Part shown: positions 44,211-48,799 of the stretch, piece after piece | Layout of the letters: each line of letters opens with the position of its first letter | Position numbering within the stretch: position 1 is the first letter of the stretch | NCBI RefSeq assembly: GCF_000003855.2 | Contig: NW_003101628.1 | Location: 51,387 to 100,185 of the forward strand | DNA length: 48,799 nucleotides | Origin: Blastomyces gilchristii SLH14081 | Taxonomy: Eukaryota > Ascomycota > Eurotiomycetes > Onygenales > Ajellomycetaceae | Direction of reading: 5' to 3' | Position numbers and translations under genes: made by a program | The notes under the pieces: model-generated | What the model was told of the DNA's origin: nothing | Databases searched by the model: none | The model's input: the letters and a program-made list of their open reading frames with translations, nothing else

Positions 44211-45522
44211 ATTATTATTATTATTATTCTTCAATTATAGATGTATGCAGTCAGAGACTATGACATCTACCTAAGAACTAAAAGTTCTCAGGGTTTTTTC
44301 TATATCTATAAAGTTAACTATTATACATTCACCAATTTCAGATATGCAAAATCAGAAAGTTCCAGCCCAGAATACAAAAACTGTTTACAAATTGCAGTAT
44401 TTTAACATCTTCTGATACTTTGAAATCATTTGACAATATTATGATAAAGGAAAAGAGAACACAGTCTTAAAGATAGACACATTAAATAGATAGATAGAAA
44501 GAAATTAAAAGAAAAAGATAAAGTAAAGAGAGACTGTAATGAAACAAATTATTAAAAGATAGTATATAGCTGTTTTAACAGACTATATCTGATCAATTTT
44601 CTCCTCTTCATATTCAGATATTTCTGAATTCAGCCATTTTCTTGTAGCTGCTTGAGTTTCTAATAGAAAGTCTATTAAGTATTTAATTCCTGTCTCAGTT
44701 GAGAATAAGAATCTCATATTTAATTGATTTAGATCATACTTCTCTTTCAATCTAACTCTGAGACTATTGTATAATGCACAGTGTATTACAATATACTCAG
44801 AATTCTCATTTACATTGCAGAATGAGCATTCTATTGAATCAAATCTATTATCAAATCTTTGTATATAAGATTTAAAATAGTCATGTTCTAGTTTCAGCTG
44901 TATTATAGATGAGAATTTTGCTTTTTATATTTAATTAAATAAGATTTTCACTTGAATTTTATTTCAAATCTTAAATAATATATACTTTTCTTCTATCTCT
45001 ATGAGCTTTAATTTCACTTTTCTAAATAAGATTCTTTTATCTTTCTCTTTATAAAAGATCAGGATATAATTTTTTAAATAGATCTGCTTAATTCTGAACC
45101 CTTTTTTACAGCTGAATCAGTCAATTCATTATCATGAATATTTATATAAACAGAAACTTAGTGTAGATGAATTTTCAGCTTTAATATTCTTCTCTTTTGA
45201 ATTTTCAAAACAGAGTTTAAAATCAGTTTAAGATTCATTTAATTATTATGAATCTGACTATTTCTAAGTCTTTTTAAGATAGCTTGACTGTCAGAGAATA
45301 TTTCTATCTCTTTTAAACTATTTTCTCTTTTATAAGATTTTATTTCAATGAGTTTGAACACTTTCACTATTATAAATAGTTCAGTATCAAAGACTTCAGA
45401 TTCACTGTCTAGATTTCAGAAATCTGCAATAAAATTGATCTTATCTTCAGTATAAGCAATGTCTATGCCTAATTAATTCAAATTCTCATTTTTTAAGTCA
45501 TCTGAATAAATCAGAATAGAGT
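44211..45522 (-). mobile_element. LINE gamma, 3' piece with (TAA)n tail, cut by gypsy D
   Basis: (ATT)n tail at about 44211-44229, then the 3' untranslated region and the C-terminal half of ORF2 (RNase H), matching LINE beta 20674-21980. Ends at ...AGAATAGAGT (45522), where the gypsy D LTR begins. Inserted in the gypsy E gag/pol region; the target duplication cannot be separated from the tail. More decayed than LINE beta. Confidence 0.88.
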
Positions 45523-45851
45523 TGTAAGAGGCCTACGCCGAATAGATCAGTATAATATTATAGGTCTTATATAACAAAGAGAAAAACGTTAGAGAAGAAA
45601 AGAAAGAGAAAGTGTAGAAATCAGTGATTGAGATGAATATTTATACATGTATGTGATGATGTATATGATGAAGCTTCGGGGCGGAAGAATCTATACACGT
45701 TCGTGACGGCCAAGGATCGGCGATTGAGAATGCCTGAGAATCAGAGTATACATGTTTGAGAGTGAAGTGAAAGAATCTATGAAGTGAAGTAGAAGAATCT
45801 ATGAAGTATAATGAAATAGTCTATATAATTGATCAGGCACAGCTCATCACA
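45523..45851 (-). repeat. 3' LTR of gypsy D
   Basis: About 329 bp, same termini as the LTRs at 19069 and 40942. Keeps scattered CG-rich pieces (AGGCCTACGCCG, CGTTCGTGACGGCC). Its middle part is rearranged relative to the other copies, with short repeated GAATCTATGAAGT units near 45773-45810. Confidence 0.85.
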
Positions 45852-48799
45852 TTAGTCTCTCTCTTTCAAAAGCAGTTTTCATTGATTAAGAGTCACTGTT
45901 TTGAATAACACAGAACTCAGAGTTCAGGTCAGTTGATTGTAGCTGACTTATTTCATAAAATATTGCTGACTGCAGCTGTGAGATCTCTCATTGAGAATAT
46001 TCTCAATCTCTTACTCAAGCTCATTATCTTCTTCTATGATGTCTAGTGACTGTCAGTCAGAAGTCAGTTGAGAAGAGAACAGATCAGTGATAGTGCAGTG
46101 AAGTAAGCTTGTATAAAATATATTATGAATCTCTGATAATGTGTCAAGATGATAGTTATAACTATCTAGAACTTCTATCACATTATATCTGATATAATGA
46201 TAATCTAGTGTATGAGATAAATATGTGATTCATATATTCTTAAGATTCAATTATATCAGATCTTCTATCTTATATTGTTTAACAGAGTCTCAGTGAATAT
46301 TAGTTTGATTCTCTTAATCTTGTTTCACAGTTATTATGAAGACCTCTGCTCAATCACAGACATCTCAGAGCTTTATTACTATATTATCAGTGATCTGAAT
46401 CAGACTGTGAGAGTTCAGTATAAACTATGTGATCTCTAGAAGATTCAACATCTTCATGTAATAACTGTATATAAGAAAGAACAGACTTATATCTATTAAA
46501 ATAGCATCTCATTCATTGATAGCAATCTCTGTGTATAGAAGCAGATTATGTCAATTATCTTGTAAGTGATTGCAGAACTTATAAAGATAGTTCTTTACAG
46601 TCTGAATTATCTATTCTGCTACATTATCAGTCTTAAGATGATAGACAGTTGACAGACAGTGTGTAATCTTGAGAACTTGACAGATTCTTGTTCAGAGAGT
46701 GCTCATGAATTGATGACTCTGATTTGATACTATTAATCTCAGTAACTTATATATCTGATAGAATAAACTCTGTAAGAAGACTTCAGTGACTTGTTCAGTA
46801 TTCATCTTATTATAAGATTTCAATATTACATATTTACTTAGTCAGTTAATGATAATTAGAATGTTTTTATAATTCTTACTCTCAGATAGATTAACAGTGA
46901 AGTCAATCACTATATCTCATTAGATTCTATTAGAAATATTGAGTGATTTCAGTAGATCTTTTCTACAGTTCTTTTATAAGATAATGAAAGAACAGTGATT
47001 ACAGTTTCAGATAAAGCATCTGATACTGTTTAATATCTCAGATTAATAGAACTCTTGAGAGATCATTCTATACAGTTATTCACAGTCTGAATAATTAGTT
47101 ATATACAAATCATGCATCTCTTACATTATTCAGATATGTAAGAATTTGAAGTAAGAGACTCAGTGTTATTCACAGAATTATAGAGTGTTATTATCATTGA
47201 TTAAATATTCTGAGATATCAGTTCTTACATATAATTCTGAGAGAAATTAGAGTGCTTCTTATTATACTGCTTCAGTGAGTGCTTGAAGAAGTTCATTGAT
47301 TTGAGCTGCTGTATATCATAGCTTATCTAATATAGATTCAGAAGAAGTTGAGATATCAGTGACAGTTCTAATCAGAGAAGTATGTATAGTGCTGTGAGCT
47401 GTTCTATCTTGAGTAACTAGTATCTTCAGATTCAAGAGTCAGTGCTCTCACTTCATTCAGTGAGTATCTGTTAGATTGAATAGTATATCTTACTCTTATT
47501 ATGAGAGGGCATCTGTCATTGAGTTCTGACTGTCAGAATGATAGTGTATTATAAAATGAAAGCAGCTTAAGAACTCAGATCATTATATCTATTATTCAGT
47601 GAGTTTATAAGTAGTTATAAAGTATTTAAGATTCTTATAATCTGTGACTATCTTAAATTCAGAGATACTTCAGAGTTCAGAGTCTCATTCTTCTAAATAA
47701 TATATAATTATAAGAAGTTTCTTATTATAGATCTTATAATTACATTCAGCAGGACTCAGTTTCTTAGACATGAAGATATATAATCATAGAATATCTTTAT
47801 TATCATATTATAATATCACTTCTTCTATTACATAGTCAGAGAAATCAGCTTCATTAACTGTCTTATGATCAGAATTGAATATTATCAGCAGAGAGATATT
47901 AATAAATATCTTCTTTATCTATATAAATGCAGCTTTGATATTTACTAATCATTGAAACACTGAGTCTTTCTTAGTGAGTTCTGTAAGTGATCTTATAATA
48001 TCTGAGAAGTTTTATATAAATTACTAATAGAAGTTAGTAAATCTGATGAAGCTTTGTACATCTTTCACAGTGTGTGAAACCTCTCATTCAAGAATAGTAG
48101 AGATCTTCTTAGAATTCATTCAGATTCTCTTATTAACTTCTATGATAAAATCTAAGTATTTAGTACTCTTGACTTTGAAATCATACTTATCAATATCAAT
48201 TGATAGTTCTGCTTCTTATAGTTGATGTAATACTCTTTATATATACTCTTGATATTTCTTTCTGAATTCATCAGTGAAGATGAGAATATCATCTAGATAA
48301 GTAGATATAAATTCATTAAGAAAGTCTCAGAGTGTTCAGTTAATATACTTCTGAAATGTACTGAGAGTATTGATTAGTTCAAAGAGTGTGACTACTCATT
48401 CAAAGAGATTATATCATATTTGAAATACTGTAAGCTACTCATCTTCTTTAGTAATGCAGATCTTATGAAATACAGTGATAATATTTAACTTTGTAAATCA
48501 TTGAGCTTATTCAATGCAAGCTAGAGTTTCATTGATAAGAGATAAAGAATAATAGTCTTTCTTTGTTAATCTCTTCAATTCTTGATAATTTACACAGAAC
48601 TGAAGTTCTTTATCTGATTTCTTTACAAAGAGAATAGAGACTGCAGTGAAAGAGTGATTAATATGTATAAATTCTTTATTTAACAGATCATTGAGTGTCT
48701 TTTGAAGAAGAAGAAGTTCATCTTAAGACATGTTATAAAGAGAGCCTCATGACAGTTTGAGATTCTTATCATCTTTTTCTCTAACTTGATACTGCGATC
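45523..48799 (-). mobile_element. Gypsy D: second gypsy C-family element, 3' part; continues beyond the window
   Basis: 3' LTR 45523-45851 (TGTAAGAGGCCTACG...ATCACA), then, in the minus sense upstream, a purine tract (rc of 45852-45866), integrase at about 47150-45950 (TDNVAE*IIQTVKNYL near 46590), RNase H about 47900-47500 and reverse transcriptase from about 47950 to the edge. Homologous along its whole length to gypsy C 35335-38260, same orientation, distinct decay. It sits in LINE gamma. Confidence 0.88.

Noticed and set aside
1..48799. CRISPR array, tRNA or rRNA genes
   Set aside because: No regularly spaced repeat-spacer pattern, no cloverleaf-like candidate and no rRNA-like sequence noticed by eye; the sequence is eukaryotic.

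Overview
This looks like a transposon graveyard from a filamentous ascomycete (Pezizomycotina), with one small gene island. The grounds are two short spliceosomal introns in the one recognisable host gene, a fungal suite of elements (Tad1-like LINEs, two Ty3/gypsy families, Ty1/copia, a Fot1/pogo-like fragment, an hAT-like MITE), and heavy C-to-T / G-to-A decay resembling repeat-induced point mutation (RIP). I cannot fix the class; Leotiomycetes is a guess.

Layout. 1-3935 is a decayed Ty1/copia body (+), followed by a nearly undecayed probable 3' LTR. About 3936-6850 has normal GC content and holds one gene on the minus strand (4672-6329): a secreted or membrane-anchored APP1-type (DUF2183) phosphatidate phosphatase-like protein with two introns and a one-base frameshift. 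A 488-bp hAT-like MITE lies about 400 bp upstream of its start. 7223-8060 holds a Fot1-like transposase fragment fused to a LINE fragment.

From about 8461 to the right edge, everything is one nested stack that I could order from target-site duplications and split homologies. A copia 5' part (H, 8461-9521) is broken by LINE alpha. LINE alpha (pieces 9522-10212, 18527-19068, 41277-41837) is broken by gypsy A (10213-18526), gypsy C (19069-41276) and gypsy E (41838 onward). Gypsy C is broken by gypsy B (19446-35322), which is broken by LINE beta (20674-28324), which carries a MITE fragment. Gypsy E carries a MITE in its LTR and is broken by LINE gamma (44211-45522), itself broken by gypsy D (45523 to beyond the window). 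The deepest path is H > alpha > C > B > beta > MITE.

Three things deserve a second look. (1) Gypsy A and B share about 2.6 kb between integrase and 3' LTR whose open frames run antisense to pol: a Ser/Thr-rich part, a cysteine cluster and a conserved C-terminal part, apparently an accessory gene. (2) LINE beta ends in a GC-rich, hardly mutated 5' segment that lies inside its 13-bp target-site duplication. (3) The decay removes CpG, CpC and GpG but leaves CpA/TpG plentiful, which is not the classical CpA-targeted RIP signature. All coordinates inside decayed elements are approximate unless a duplication or LTR terminus fixes them.
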